Source: Oceanococcus sp041624435
Lineage (GTDB): Bacteria > Pseudomonadota > Gammaproteobacteria > Nevskiales > Oceanococcaceae
Direction of reading: 5' to 3'
Assembly (NCBI GenBank): GCA_041624435.1
Contig: JBFJVB010000021.1
Span: 1 to 33,970 of the forward strand
Length of the DNA stretch: 33,970 nucleotides
The notes beneath the pieces were generated by a model. It saw nothing but the letters and a program-made list of their open reading frames with translations. It did no database searches and was not told the DNA's origin. The number at the start of each line of letters is the position of its first letter. Position 1 is the first letter of the stretch. Shown one piece after another: positions 17,262 to 25,819 of this stretch. A program made the position numbers and the translations under genes.

Positions 17262-17731
17262 GGGTAGTGCTCCAGCAGACGGGCCAGACGCTGCTCATCG
17301 ACCCCTTCCAGATCCTTGTGGGTGTCCTGGCCGATCAGCATGGCCGGCGCCCGGTCACAGGTGCCCAGGCACACGGTGGGCAGCAGGGTGAAGCGGCCAT
17401 CGGCGGTGGTCTGGCCGAACTCGATGCCCAGCTGCGCCTTGAGCAACTGAGCCAGACGGGGCTGTCCCATGATCCAGCACGAGACCGAATCGCAGACATG
17501 AATCACATGCCGCCCCACGGGTTGACGGTAGATCAGATTGTAAAAAGTCGCCACCGAATCGACCGCCGCCGTGCTGGTGTTCAGCTTCGCGGCGATGTCC
17601 GCGACGGCTTCGTCGCAGACCCAGCCACGGTGCCGCTGGACGATTTTCAACGCCTCGATGGTGGCCGCGTCGGGCAATTCATAGTGGGCCAATTCGGCCT
17701 CGATCTCCTGAAGTTCGGCGGGGCTCAGCAT
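17258..17731 (-). CDS. nuoE: NADH-quinone oxidoreductase subunit E (2Fe-2S)
   Basis: A 157-residue thioredoxin-fold subunit carrying the 2Fe-2S cluster N1a with ligands Cys80, Cys85 (HVCDSVSC) and Cys121, Cys125 (CLGTC). It is strongly similar to E. coli NuoE from its first residues (LSPAELQEIEAELAHYELP). I chose ATG 17731 because AGGA lies 9 nt upstream and the similarity begins there. An open frame back to 17821 would overlap the nuoCD end and add 30 unrelated residues. About 64 nt separate it from the nuoCD stop. Confidence 0.93.
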   Translation of the reverse strand: MLSPAELQEIEAELAHYELPDAATIEALKIVQRHRGWVCDEAVADIAAKLNTSTAAVDSVATFYNLIYRQPVGRHVIHVCDSVSCWIMGQPRLAQLLKAQLGIEFGQTTADGRFTLLPTVCLGTCDRAPAMLIGQDTHKDLEGVDEQRLARLLEHYP

Positions 17732-17795
17732 GGGGATGATTCCTGCGTGTTCAGGTGAATGCGCCGGTGCGTCGCGGTGGACCTTGCCTGGTAAC

Positions 17796-19562
17796 TCATC
17801 GGTCCACATCCGCCATGACAAAGTCGATCGAGGCGATGATCGCGATCAGGTCCGGCACCATCAGACCGTTGGCCAGATACGGAATCATCTGCAAATGCGG
17901 AAAACTCGGCGTGCGGATCCGGGTCCGGTAGCTGGTGGTGCTGCCGTCGGAGGTCAGGTAATAGCTGTTCATGCCTTTGGTGGCTTCCACCGCTGCGCTG
18001 GCTTCGCCAGCGGGGATGACCGGTCCCCAGGAGACGTTGACGAAGTGCTGGATCAGGGTTTCGATGTCCTGCATCGTGTCCGGTTTATGCGGGGGCGTAG
18101 TCAGCGGATGGCGGGCCTTGTAATCGCCGGCCGGCATGTGCGCAAGGCATTGCTCGATGATGCGCAGGCTCTGGCGGATTTCCTCGACCCGCACCACGCA
18201 GCGGTCATAGGCATCGCCATTGGCCGCGGTGGGGACTTCGAAGTCGAAATCCTGGTAGCCCATATAGGGGCGTTTCTTGCGCAGATCCCAGTCGCTGCCG
18301 GTGGCGCGCAGGCCCGGGCCGGTGACCCCCCATTCAATCGCCTCGGCCGTGGTGTAATCGCCGATGCCGATGGCACGGCGCTTGAGGATGCGGTTGCGCA
18401 GTGCCATCTTGTCGTAGTCATGCAGGCGCCGGGGCATCCAGTCGAGGAACTCCCGGACCAGCTTTTCCCAGCCACGCGGCAGATCGTGGGCCACCCCGCC
18501 GATCCGGAACCAGGCCGGGTGCATGCGGAAGCCGCAGATGGCTTCGATCACGTCATAGGCTTTTTGCCGATCGGCAAACATGTAGAACACCGGCGACATG
18601 CTGCCCACGTCCTGTACGAACGTGCCGTAGAACAGCAGATGCGAGGTGATGCGAAACAGCTCGCTGAGCATGATGCGGATGGTCTGGGCGCGGGGCGGCA
18701 CGGTGATTCCGGCCAGCTGTTCCACGGCCATCAGGTAGGGCAGATTGTTCATCACCCCGCCGAGGTAATCGATGCGGTCGGTGTAGGGGATATAGCTGTG
18801 CCAGGACTGGCGCTCGCCCATTTTTTCTGCGCCGCGGTGGTGGTAGCCGATGTCCGGCGCGGACTGTATGACCTCCTCCCCATCGAGTTGCAGCATCACC
18901 CGGAACACGCCGTGCACCGACGGATGATTCGGCCCCAGATTCAGGATCATGAAATCGTGATCCCTGCCATTGGCGTGCATCCCCCATTCCCCGGGCTGAA
19001 TCTGCAGGGCGGCCTGTTCACGGTCCTGGCGCACTTCGTCCAGATGAAAGCGCTCGAATTCCGTGGCCCGGGCCGGATGATCCTTACGCAAGGGATGACC
19101 CTGCCAGGTGCGCGGCATCAGAATGCGCGCCAGATGCGGATGGCCGGCGAAGTCGATGCCGAACATGTCCCAGACCTCGCGCTCATACCAGTTGGCGTTG
19201 TACCAAAGCGAAGTCAGGCTGGGGACGCTGGGGGTCTCGCCGAGCAGGGCCACCTTGATCCGGATATCGGCGTTGCGCTGCAGGGAAATCAGATGATAGA
19301 TCACGCTGAAATCGGCCGTTGGCAGACCGTCGCGCGCATTGCGCAGGCGCTCGTCCACCGCGGTGAGGTCATAGAGCAGGCTGAAGGGCGCTGTGATTCC
19401 GGTTTTCAGGTGGCCCAGCACTTCGGGCACGGCCTGGGCGGGAATCCACAGCGTGGGAATCGCGTCGGCGGTGTTTTGGACCAGCAGGCTCAGCTGCGAA
19501 AAGCGCGCCTGCAATTCGTTCAGAATGCATGGGTCGGCGGGCTGTTCGGTGAGCCTGTCCAT
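17796..19562 (-). CDS. nuoCD: NADH-quinone oxidoreductase fused subunit C/D
   Basis: This is a 588-residue fusion of NuoC (about 1-185) and NuoD (about 200-588), as in E. coli (about 600). The NuoC part includes REVWDMFGIDFAGHPHLARI. The NuoD part has LNLGPNHPSVHGVFRVMLQL, DIGYHHRGAEKMGE, YTDRIDYLGG and the C-terminal DLIAIIASIDFVMADVDR. NuoD lines the quinone site with NuoB. The conserved His-containing NHPSVHG loop and Tyr of the quinone cavity region are present. The start is ATG 19562, 72 nt after the nuoB stop and without an obvious Shine-Dalgarno sequence. Confidence 0.97.
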   Translation of the reverse strand: MDRLTEQPADPCILNELQARFSQLSLLVQNTADAIPTLWIPAQAVPEVLGHLKTGITAPFSLLYDLTAVDERLRNARDGLPTADFSVIYHLISLQRNADIRIKVALLGETPSVPSLTSLWYNANWYEREVWDMFGIDFAGHPHLARILMPRTWQGHPLRKDHPARATEFERFHLDEVRQDREQAALQIQPGEWGMHANGRDHDFMILNLGPNHPSVHGVFRVMLQLDGEEVIQSAPDIGYHHRGAEKMGERQSWHSYIPYTDRIDYLGGVMNNLPYLMAVEQLAGITVPPRAQTIRIMLSELFRITSHLLFYGTFVQDVGSMSPVFYMFADRQKAYDVIEAICGFRMHPAWFRIGGVAHDLPRGWEKLVREFLDWMPRRLHDYDKMALRNRILKRRAIGIGDYTTAEAIEWGVTGPGLRATGSDWDLRKKRPYMGYQDFDFEVPTAANGDAYDRCVVRVEEIRQSLRIIEQCLAHMPAGDYKARHPLTTPPHKPDTMQDIETLIQHFVNVSWGPVIPAGEASAAVEATKGMNSYYLTSDGSTTSYRTRIRTPSFPHLQMIPYLANGLMVPDLIAIIASIDFVMADVDR

Positions 19563-19634
19563 CAGACGGGTCGTGCCGTCCTGGCGGCGGCCCGAATGCT
19601 CGGCCCGGCGTGTCTGCGGGCTCGGCTTGCGGAA

Positions 19635-20291
19635 TCAGACTTCATCCATGCCTCGCAGATCGGTCGCCGCCAGCCGGGCCGCGCGTTTGCGGTCCCGTTG
19701 GGACAGTTTGGGCGCCGCAGTCACCCCTTGCGGGCCGACCATCCAGGACAGCGGGCGGACTTCCTGCTGCACGCTGTTCTGGAGCAGGATCAAGGCCTCC
19801 AGAAAGGCTTCCGGACGCGGCGGGCAGCCGGACACGTAGACGTCCACCGGCAGGAATTTGTCCACCCCCTGGACCACCGAATAGATGTCATACATGCCGC
19901 CGGAGTTGGCGCAGGAACCCATCGAGATGACCCACTTGGGCTCGAGCATCTGTTCGTACAGCCGCTTGATCACCGGGGCCATCTTCAGAAACGGAGTGCC
20001 GGAAATCACGATCACATCGGATTGCCGCGGGCTGGCCCGAATGACCTCGGCACCGAATCGGGCGATATCGTGCGGGCTGGTGAACGCCGTGGCCATCTCC
20101 ACGTAACAGCAGGACAAGCCGAAATTGAAAGGCCACAGCGAATGCTTGCGGCCCCATTGCACCAGATCGTTGAGCCGGGCCGTGAGCACGCCACGTTTGA
20201 CCTGCGCCTCGATGCCTGAGGCCGGGCCGGGCGTATCCTCTGGCGGGCCCGATCCTCTGGTTCCGGGCCACCGTTGCAAGGTGTAATCCAT
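19635..20291 (-). CDS. nuoB: NADH-quinone oxidoreductase subunit B (cluster N2)
   Basis: A 218-residue subunit that holds cluster N2, the last electron carrier before quinone. Ligands are the adjacent Cys61-Cys62 (FGLSCCYVEM), Cys127 (MGSCANSGG) and Cys156 (SGCPPRPEA). It closely resembles E. coli NuoB (220 residues), including the same first residues MDYTL. The start is ATG 20291 with GGAG 7 nt upstream; the frame is open further upstream but overlaps nuoA and is not conserved. Confidence 0.97.
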   Translation of the reverse strand: MDYTLQRWPGTRGSGPPEDTPGPASGIEAQVKRGVLTARLNDLVQWGRKHSLWPFNFGLSCCYVEMATAFTSPHDIARFGAEVIRASPRQSDVIVISGTPFLKMAPVIKRLYEQMLEPKWVISMGSCANSGGMYDIYSVVQGVDKFLPVDVYVSGCPPRPEAFLEALILLQNSVQQEVRPLSWMVGPQGVTAAPKLSQRDRKRAARLAATDLRGMDEV

Positions 20292-20295
20292 CGGG

Positions 20296-20733
20296 CTACT
20301 CCGTTTGGTTCTGGGCTCGCACCTGTTCGCGAAATTGGGCTCGGCGCTGCTGGTTGCGAATCCTGCCCGGATTCCAGTCCAGCGCACCCAGACGCCATAG
20401 GTAGACCAGGGCTGCGAGCAGAATGGTGACGAAGATCAGCAGTTCGATGTAGCCGGTCCAGCCGGCTTCGCGTGCGACCAGGGCCCAGGCAAAGATGAAC
20501 ACCGCTTCGAGGTCGAAAATCACGAAGAAAACCGCGACCAGATAGAACTTGGAGGACAGACGGTAATGCGCGCCGCCGGTGGAGACAATGCCGGATTCAT
20601 AGGGTTCGATGGTGGCCTGGCGCAGTTTGGAGCGTTGGCCCAGCACGTAAGCGACGCCCAGAAACGCGCCGCAGAGTCCTGCTACCAGGACCGCGTAGAT
20701 GCCCAGATTCGACAGCGTTGAGGTAGAAACCAC
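20296..20733 (-). CDS. nuoA: NADH-quinone oxidoreductase subunit A
   Basis: The first gene of the operon encodes a 145-residue three-helix membrane subunit (E. coli 147). Conserved stretches are EPYESGIVSTGGAHYRLSSK in the first loop and YLVAVFFVIFDLEAVFIFAWA with the acidic pair in helix 2. The start is GTG 20733, preceded by GGGGAG 8 nt upstream. Only 4 nt separate its TAG from the nuoB start. Confidence 0.96.
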   Translation of the reverse strand: MVSTSTLSNLGIYAVLVAGLCGAFLGVAYVLGQRSKLRQATIEPYESGIVSTGGAHYRLSSKFYLVAVFFVIFDLEAVFIFAWALVAREAGWTGYIELLIFVTILLAALVYLWRLGALDWNPGRIRNQQRRAQFREQVRAQNQTE

Positions 20734-20772
20734 AGCGCGAACTCCCCTAGAACCGCGAATCCTCAGTGTACC

Positions 20773-20802
20773 GTCATAGTCACCCTGAATTGCAAGTGTC
20801 AG
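20773..20802 (-). promoter_or_regulatory. Candidate promoter of the nuo operon
   Basis: In the 98-nt gap upstream of nuoA, the minus strand shows CTGACA (20797-20802) and TATGAC (20773-20778) spaced by 18 nt, 40 nt from the start codon. The fit to sigma70 consensus is moderate. No terminator separates the upstream FHA gene, so read-through is possible. Confidence 0.3.
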
Positions 20803-20831
20803 GTTCCTGGAGCAGGTAATCGGACATTAGT

Positions 20832-21779
20832 TCAGGCCGGGGCGTCCTTGTTCTTCAACGCGACGCTGTAGGCTTTGCCGAACACGGCATCCAGCTTGGC
20901 ATCGTCATTCAGTGCGGCATGCGCATCCTTGAACGCGGCCCAGGCACGGTGCGAGGAGCTGCGCCAGGGACTGGCATAGGGAGGCCGCTTGGCGGCCTGC
21001 TCCAGCCCGCCTGGCGCCAGTTCCTCCAGCACCTGGTGCATGCTGGATCGGACTGCGGCCAGCATGGCGATTTCGTGCTCGCGAAGCTCGCGCTGGACTT
21101 CGCTCATGGTGCCCTGCGCATCAAGAAAATGTCCGTGCGAGGGGCCGAGCAGGGCTTCCAGGGCGTCGATCTCATTGAGGGACATTTTCAGGGGATTGAT
21201 GTGACTGGGTAGCAGTTGGGTGATGTCGGCATGCACGCTGCCCTTGACGTGGGCCCGCATGCGCAGGGCCACGGCCACGGTGGCCAGGCCGTGACGCAGA
21301 GCCTCGCCGATGCGGCGGCCGAACGCCTGTGGATCGTTGAAGTCCAGATGTTCGGGGTCCAGGTCCAGGCCTTCGAGCAAGCCTTGCAGCAGCGGATCGC
21401 CGTCGGCAAGCGCCGTGGGTGGGGACTGTGTCGACGTTTCCGCGGGAGCCGGTGCCGCGCTGGCATCGCTCAGGTTCAGCTCCAGGGTATAACCCCCGCA
21501 CTGTATCCGGCTGCCAGCGTCGATTTCCACGGTATTGCCGCGACCTACAGCCGCCGCGACGCCAGGTCTGAAACTGCCATTGGTGCTCAGATCCGTCAGG
21601 TAGAGTCGACTCCCGATGCGTTCGATGAAGGCGTGCCGCATCGAGACATGTTTTTTGGAGTCGGGCAAAACCAATTCGCAGCCGGGGCTCCGCCCGATGA
21701 TCCCACCCTGGTCGGGGAAAATGACCGTACGGGGGTCCGGATTGTCGGGGCCAGAAATGAGAGAGACTGAAATGGGCAT
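20832..21779 (-). CDS. FHA-domain protein with TagH-like C-terminal part
   Basis: The 315-residue product has an N-terminal FHA phosphothreonine-binding domain (about 5-100): GGIIGRSPGCELVLPDSKKHVSMRHAFIE-type strands, then YLTDLSTNGSF. A short Ala/Pro/Thr linker follows. The C-terminal ~190 residues resemble the C-terminal domain of type VI secretion-associated FHA proteins (TagH/Fha): DPQAFGRRIGEALRHGLATVAVALRMRAHVK, INPLKMSLNEIDALEALLG, and a final DAVFGKAYSVALKN. No other type VI gene is in the window. I chose ATG 21779, which starts close to the first FHA strand; GTG 21818 is possible, and neither has a strong ribosome binding site. The TagH assignment is by motif resemblance only. Confidence 0.8.
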   Translation of the reverse strand: MPISVSLISGPDNPDPRTVIFPDQGGIIGRSPGCELVLPDSKKHVSMRHAFIERIGSRLYLTDLSTNGSFRPGVAAAVGRGNTVEIDAGSRIQCGGYTLELNLSDASAAPAPAETSTQSPPTALADGDPLLQGLLEGLDLDPEHLDFNDPQAFGRRIGEALRHGLATVAVALRMRAHVKGSVHADITQLLPSHINPLKMSLNEIDALEALLGPSHGHFLDAQGTMSEVQRELREHEIAMLAAVRSSMHQVLEELAPGGLEQAAKRPPYASPWRSSSHRAWAAFKDAHAALNDDAKLDAVFGKAYSVALKNKDAPA

Positions 21780-21937
21780 GCTGCGATCCGGGACGCGTGA
21801 GAGGCCATTCTGGTCCACTCGCGTAGCGGGGTAAAGCCGAGCAGAGCGTTTGCTGGCGACGGGACAAGGCTGCGCCGACGGCTGTTCAGGCGCCCGCCCG
21901 GAGCGCCTGATGGCGCCGCGCTGCGGTGAGCCTCGGC

Positions 21938-22339
21938 TCAGGAATCCGGTAAGCGCTGGCTGAGTTTCAGGTTCAGCGACTTCGCTGGCACTCGGGTCGA
22001 CGGCGCGTTAGCGGCGTTGACGCTGATCAGGGATCGGAGCGAGGCATAGGCCTGGCGGTAGCGCGCGTTGTCCGGCAGGTGCTGATAGTGCTGGCGGCAT
22101 TCCCGGATGTTGTCGATCAGGTCGCTGGCCCTGTGCTGTGACAGCAGGCCGCTGTTCTGATCCAGGGTCTGGGCGACTTGAACCGAAAGCTCCGGGCACA
22201 GCGCGAGCAACTGGGTCAGATCCTCGATTTGCTCGGGTGCGGCCGGGGTGTCGGCATCGATCGTCAGCAAGGCCTGGACGGCAAAGCATCCGGATATGGC
22301 GACGATGGCTATAAGCAATTTATGCGCGAAACTCGACAT
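21938..22339 (-). CDS. Small membrane-anchored or lipoprotein-like protein of unknown function
   Basis: The 133-residue product has a short basic N-terminus (MSSFAHK), then a hydrophobic stretch LLIAIVAISGCFAVQALLTI. ISGC at 15-18 matches a lipobox, so it may be a lipoprotein; since hydrophobicity continues after the Cys, an uncleaved anchor is equally possible. The rest is helical and polar, with two further Cys residues (in LCPEL and RECRQH). I do not recognise a family. It lies about 160 nt upstream of the FHA gene on the same strand and could be co-transcribed. ATG 22378 is an alternative start adding 13 residues; neither start has a clear ribosome binding site. Confidence 0.55.
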   Translation of the reverse strand: MSSFAHKLLIAIVAISGCFAVQALLTIDADTPAAPEQIEDLTQLLALCPELSVQVAQTLDQNSGLLSQHRASDLIDNIRECRQHYQHLPDNARYRQAYASLRSLISVNAANAPSTRVPAKSLNLKLSQRLPDS

Positions 22340-22615
22340 GGTCTGGTGCGAATCAGGGCAGGTGGAATAAAGCCGCATTACATCGTCTGCCGCGTCAACT
22401 TTTCGTTATCAGCGTTTCCCGCAGGTCATTGATCTGGCGAGGCCGAGTGCGGACCTGCGCAAGGCTCGCCGGACGCCGAGAAATCTGCGCTGGATCTGTT
22501 CAGCGCTGCCCTGGCGGCGTGTTGGTTCAGGCATACTGAGGCATCGCGCCCGGCGCGTTCCGAGTCCATTTAGTCCCGTTGCGCCGATCACCTCGGCGGC
22601 TTGGCGCTGGAAACC

Positions 22616-23788
22616 ATGGTTCCTACCCGACTTATTCTGATTCTCGGCGCGGTGGTCGCGATCGGCCCGCTGTCGATCGATATGTATCTGCCGGCCTTGC
22701 CCCATCTGCAGGACTATTTTCGCAGTGATGCGGGTTCCGTTCAGTTGACCCTGGCCGCCTATTTTGCCGGTATCGCACTCGGGCAATTGTTGTACGGCCC
22801 GATCAGCGACCGCTGGGGGCGGCGACCGCCGCTGTTGTTCGGTCTGGCCGGCTTTGTGCTGACCTCGGTGGCCTGTGCCTATGCCCCCACGATCGAAGTC
22901 CTGATCCTGTCACGCTTCTTGCAGGCCATGACCGGCTGTGCGGGGATGGTCATCACTCGCGCCATTGTCCGCGACCTGTATCCGCCCCAGGACATGGCCA
23001 GGGTGCTGTCATTGCTGGTGCTGGTCATGGGGGTTGCCCCGGTTCTGGCGCCGAGTCTGGGCAGTCTGGTTTTGCGTTACGGAGATTGGCCGGCGATGTT
23101 CTGGATTCTGGCGCTGTTCGGCGCCGCCTGTCTGCTGGCGGTGGCCTGGGCGATTCCGGAGACCCTGTCGCCGCAGCGGCGCCACGCCAGCCTCAGCCTG
23201 CACTCAGCATTTGGCCATTACCGGCAGGTGCTGTCGCATCGTCGTTTCGTCGGATACGCCCTGGCAGGCGGCGTAGCCCAGGCCGGGATGTTCGCCTATA
23301 TTTCCGCCTCCGCGTTTGTCTTCATCGGTGAATACGGCTTTTCCCCCGGGCAGTTCGCGGCCTTGTTCGGATTGAATGCGTTCGGGCTGATCGTGGCGTC
23401 CCAGCTGAATCGTCACGCCCTGGGCCGCTATCCCGCGCAGCACGTTCTGAGCTGGGCGGTTTTCAGTTACGGCCTGAGTGGCGTGGTGATGAGCATGGCT
23501 GCGGCCAGCGGGATCGGTGGCGTGTATGGGGTGGCGGTGCCGCTGTGGATCTGTCTGAGTTGTCTGGGCTTCACCTTCCCGAATTCGACTGCCGCGGCGA
23601 TGGCGCCTTTCGGTGACCGGGCAGGCGCGGCCTCGGCCATGCTCGGCACCATGCAGTTTGGCGTGGCCGGGCTGGCCAGCGCGATGGTGGGCTGGTTCGA
23701 AGGCAATGGCGCACTCCCGATGGCCCTGGTGATCGCCGGCTGTGGCCTGGTCTCCTGGAGCTTGCTGCGCTGGGTGCGGCGGCATTGA
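22616..23788 (+). CDS. MFS drug-efflux transporter, Bcr/CflA type
   Basis: A 390-residue, 12-helix major facilitator transporter. The first helix ends in IGPLSIDMYLPALPHL, the hallmark of the Bcr/CflA drug:H+ antiporter group. The loop 2-3 signature reads GPISDRWGRRPPLLFG. The helix-4/5 region (RAIVRDLYPPQDMARVLS, then PVLAPSLGSLV) also fits Bcr/CflA. The substrate cannot be read from sequence; members export compounds such as bicyclomycin, chloramphenicol or amino-acid derivatives. I chose ATG 22616 (an in-frame TTG lies at 22601); the ribosome binding site is weak (GGA just upstream). No regulator gene is adjacent. Confidence 0.88.
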   Translation: MVPTRLILILGAVVAIGPLSIDMYLPALPHLQDYFRSDAGSVQLTLAAYFAGIALGQLLYGPISDRWGRRPPLLFGLAGFVLTSVACAYAPTIEVLILSRFLQAMTGCAGMVITRAIVRDLYPPQDMARVLSLLVLVMGVAPVLAPSLGSLVLRYGDWPAMFWILALFGAACLLAVAWAIPETLSPQRRHASLSLHSAFGHYRQVLSHRRFVGYALAGGVAQAGMFAYISASAFVFIGEYGFSPGQFAALFGLNAFGLIVASQLNRHALGRYPAQHVLSWAVFSYGLSGVVMSMAAASGIGGVYGVAVPLWICLSCLGFTFPNSTAAAMAPFGDRAGAASAMLGTMQFGVAGLASAMVGWFEGNGALPMALVIAGCGLVSWSLLRWVRRH

Positions 23789-23926
23789 GCCGGCGGCTCC
23801 GGGCAGTCATCCTGATGGCGTGAAGGGCTGAGCGGGGCAGGGTGGTCAGCAGCCCTGGTCGTCGCCTCAATCCCGGGGCAGCCGCGCTACACTGAGGTCT
23901 TTGCTGATTTTCGCGGAGTCCAGCGC

Positions 23927-24352
23927 ATGAACCCACCCAGTCCGATCCTGTTGCCCGTTGTCGCGTTGTTGAGCTGGACCATGGTGATGTGGTTGTGGAT
24001 GTACCTGACCCGGATACCGGCCATTGCCCGGGCGAAGATGGTCCTGGATCCGCAGGCGCCACGCGGCGAGCAGATGAGCCAGTTGCCGGCCCAGGTGCGC
24101 TGGAAAGCCGACAACTACAATCATCTGTTCGAACAGCCCACGCTGTTTTACGCCCTGGCTTTGCTGCTGGCCCTGGTCGACGCAGGCAGCGGGGTAAATC
24201 TGGTGCTGGCCTGGCTGTACGTGGGATTACGGGTTATACACAGCCTGATCCAGGCCTTGCTCAACAAGATTGAACTGCGCTTTGCGGTGTTTGCGCTGTC
24301 CTCGCTACTGCTGCTGCCGCTGCTGTTCAACGCCTGGGTGGCGTTGCTGTAG
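23927..24352 (+). CDS. MAPEG-family membrane protein
   Basis: The 141-residue product with four membrane helices fits the MAPEG superfamily (eicosanoid/glutathione metabolism proteins). It has the typical loop and second helix ADNYNHLFEQPTLFYALALL and, in helix 3, WLYVGLRVIHSLIQALLNKIELR. GGAG lies 8 nt upstream of the ATG. Eukaryotic members are glutathione transferases or peroxidases; the role of bacterial members is mostly unknown. It stands alone and converges with the Rieske oxygenase gene. Confidence 0.85.
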   Translation: MNPPSPILLPVVALLSWTMVMWLWMYLTRIPAIARAKMVLDPQAPRGEQMSQLPAQVRWKADNYNHLFEQPTLFYALALLLALVDAGSGVNLVLAWLYVGLRVIHSLIQALLNKIELRFAVFALSSLLLLPLLFNAWVALL

Positions 24353-24367
24353 GCAGGTGTGTCCGAT

Positions 24368-24391
24368 GCGGCCCGCCGCAGGGCGGGCCGC
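24368..24391. terminator. Hairpin between convergent genes (possible bidirectional terminator)
   Basis: A perfect 10-bp inverted repeat (GCGGCCCGCC / GGCGGGCCGC) with a 4-nt loop sits between the MAPEG stop (24352) and the Rieske gene stop (24420). There is no T-tract on either side, so termination efficiency is uncertain. Confidence 0.5.
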
Positions 24392-24419
24392 GTCTGCAAC
24401 TCCATGCGCTTTCGCGCGA

Positions 24420-25529
24420 TCAGTCGTCCAGTGCGTGGGCGATCGGCGGCTTGTTTTCCAGTCCGTTGTCGATTTCGAAGACCTGCTTCTCCTGGACTTT
24501 GCCGCTGACGGTCGCGGCGTCCTGATAGAACTGCTCGTACCAGGCGCGGTTCTGATACACCGGACCGTCGCCATCGCACAGCATGGGATTGTCGACGCGG
24601 ACCTTGTTGTGCCAGATCTCCACATCCTGGCTGAAGGCCAGATTGGTCAGGTCCACATAGCCTTTGACCATTTCGTCACACTGTTCGTCGGTCATGCCGG
24701 GAAATTTCTTCACCAGCACGCCGAAGCGCAGTTCGAAGCTGTTGGCGTCAATCGGGGTGTGGGAGTTCATCAACAGGGATTCCACCGGCATGCCGCCCAT
24801 TTCGCCGAACATGTGGGTGATCTGATAGGCCGGGCCAAAATACGTCGCGATGGTGGTCAGGAAATTGCCTTTACCGCCCAGGCGCTCATTCTCACCGACC
24901 ATGATCTGGGTGGCGCGGTGACCTTCGAAAATATTGGTGAAGTAGGCGACGCTGGTCGAGCCATGAACCGGGCCGAAGTGCGCCATATCGGCGACGTTGT
25001 CGATAAGTTCGCGGCAGTTGATGTTGATGGTCCAGTTGATCATGGACCAGTCGGCCCACTCGTCGGAATCGACCTGAGGCATCACCGGTATGGCCTGCTC
25101 TTCAATCGGTGGATTGCCTTCCGGATCATTCCAGACAAACAGGAATTTGTTCACCTCGCAGGTGTGCCAGGATTGAATCCGGGCTTTGGGGGGGACGCGT
25201 TTGGCGTAAGGGATGCCCGCACAGGAGCCGTCGCCGCGCCATTTCCAGCCGTGGAATTTGCACACCAGGGTATCGCCCTGGATTTCGCCCAGCGACAGGT
25301 CCGCGCCCATATGCGGGCACCAGGCCGAGGTGATGCTCAGCCCGCCGCTCTCACCCTGAAAGACCACCAGCCGGGTGCCAAAGATATTCAGGCCATGCGG
25401 TTTGCCGTCCTTGTAATCGTCTGCCAGACCCAGGCAATGCCAGCCTCGCGCATACCGCTCGGGGGGCGCTTCCGCAACGATTTCATGCAGAGGGGTGATG
25501 GTTGAGGGTGATTTGATTACGGCAGCCAT
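24420..25529 (-). CDS. KshA-like Rieske non-heme iron oxygenase
   Basis: The 369-residue product is the oxygenase component of a Rieske system. Rieske ligands are Cys71-x-His73 and Cys90-xx-His93 (CPHMGADLSLGEIQGDTLVC, KFHGWKW). The mononuclear iron site has Asp181-xx-His184-xxxx-His189 (DMAHFGPVHG) and Asp302 (QDVEIWHNK). The region IFEGHRATQIM and the C-terminal DNPMLCDGDGPVYQNRAWYEQF strongly recall KshA, the 3-ketosteroid 9-alpha-hydroxylase oxygenase, so a steroid or similar polycyclic substrate is plausible. It needs a reductase (KshB type), not seen nearby. GGAAGGA precedes ATG 25529. The 290-bp gap upstream of it (25530-25819) shows no gene. Confidence 0.88.
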   Translation of the reverse strand: MAAVIKSPSTITPLHEIVAEAPPERYARGWHCLGLADDYKDGKPHGLNIFGTRLVVFQGESGGLSITSAWCPHMGADLSLGEIQGDTLVCKFHGWKWRGDGSCAGIPYAKRVPPKARIQSWHTCEVNKFLFVWNDPEGNPPIEEQAIPVMPQVDSDEWADWSMINWTININCRELIDNVADMAHFGPVHGSTSVAYFTNIFEGHRATQIMVGENERLGGKGNFLTTIATYFGPAYQITHMFGEMGGMPVESLLMNSHTPIDANSFELRFGVLVKKFPGMTDEQCDEMVKGYVDLTNLAFSQDVEIWHNKVRVDNPMLCDGDGPVYQNRAWYEQFYQDAATVSGKVQEKQVFEIDNGLENKPPIAHALDD

Positions 25530-25819
25530 GATGTCCTTCCTTCGATCAGTAGCACCAGTGTCTTGATCCCGGCTCGTTCCGGCTTCATCCAAATGCATGA
25601 AATCGGGCGGTAATTGTCGCGCGGCGCTTCAGGCGGCGGGGATCGCTGAAGGCGTAAGCGCTATTTGAGGCAGGGCGGCCCTGTTGGTCTGCTGCGACAC
25701 GGCGGGCCGCGACGCTGGTCCGGAGCGGTTCCGGGCCGACGCTGCCGCTCGGTCCGGCATGGCTGGGCAGCCAGCCAGATCAGACGGCCGTCAGCACGCC
25801 CAGGGCAGTCCGCTCAGGG

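Noticed and set aside
17730..20219. 829-codon plus-strand open frame
   Set aside because: It lies antisense to nuoE, nuoCD and nuoB, which are unambiguous. GC-rich codon use keeps the opposite strand open, and the product (rich in Gly, His, Arg, Gln) has no recognisable domain.
20734..20831. Possible tRNA or secG upstream of nuoA, common in many proteobacteria
   Set aside because: The 98-nt gap shows no cloverleaf or secG-like sequence; an FHA gene is there instead.
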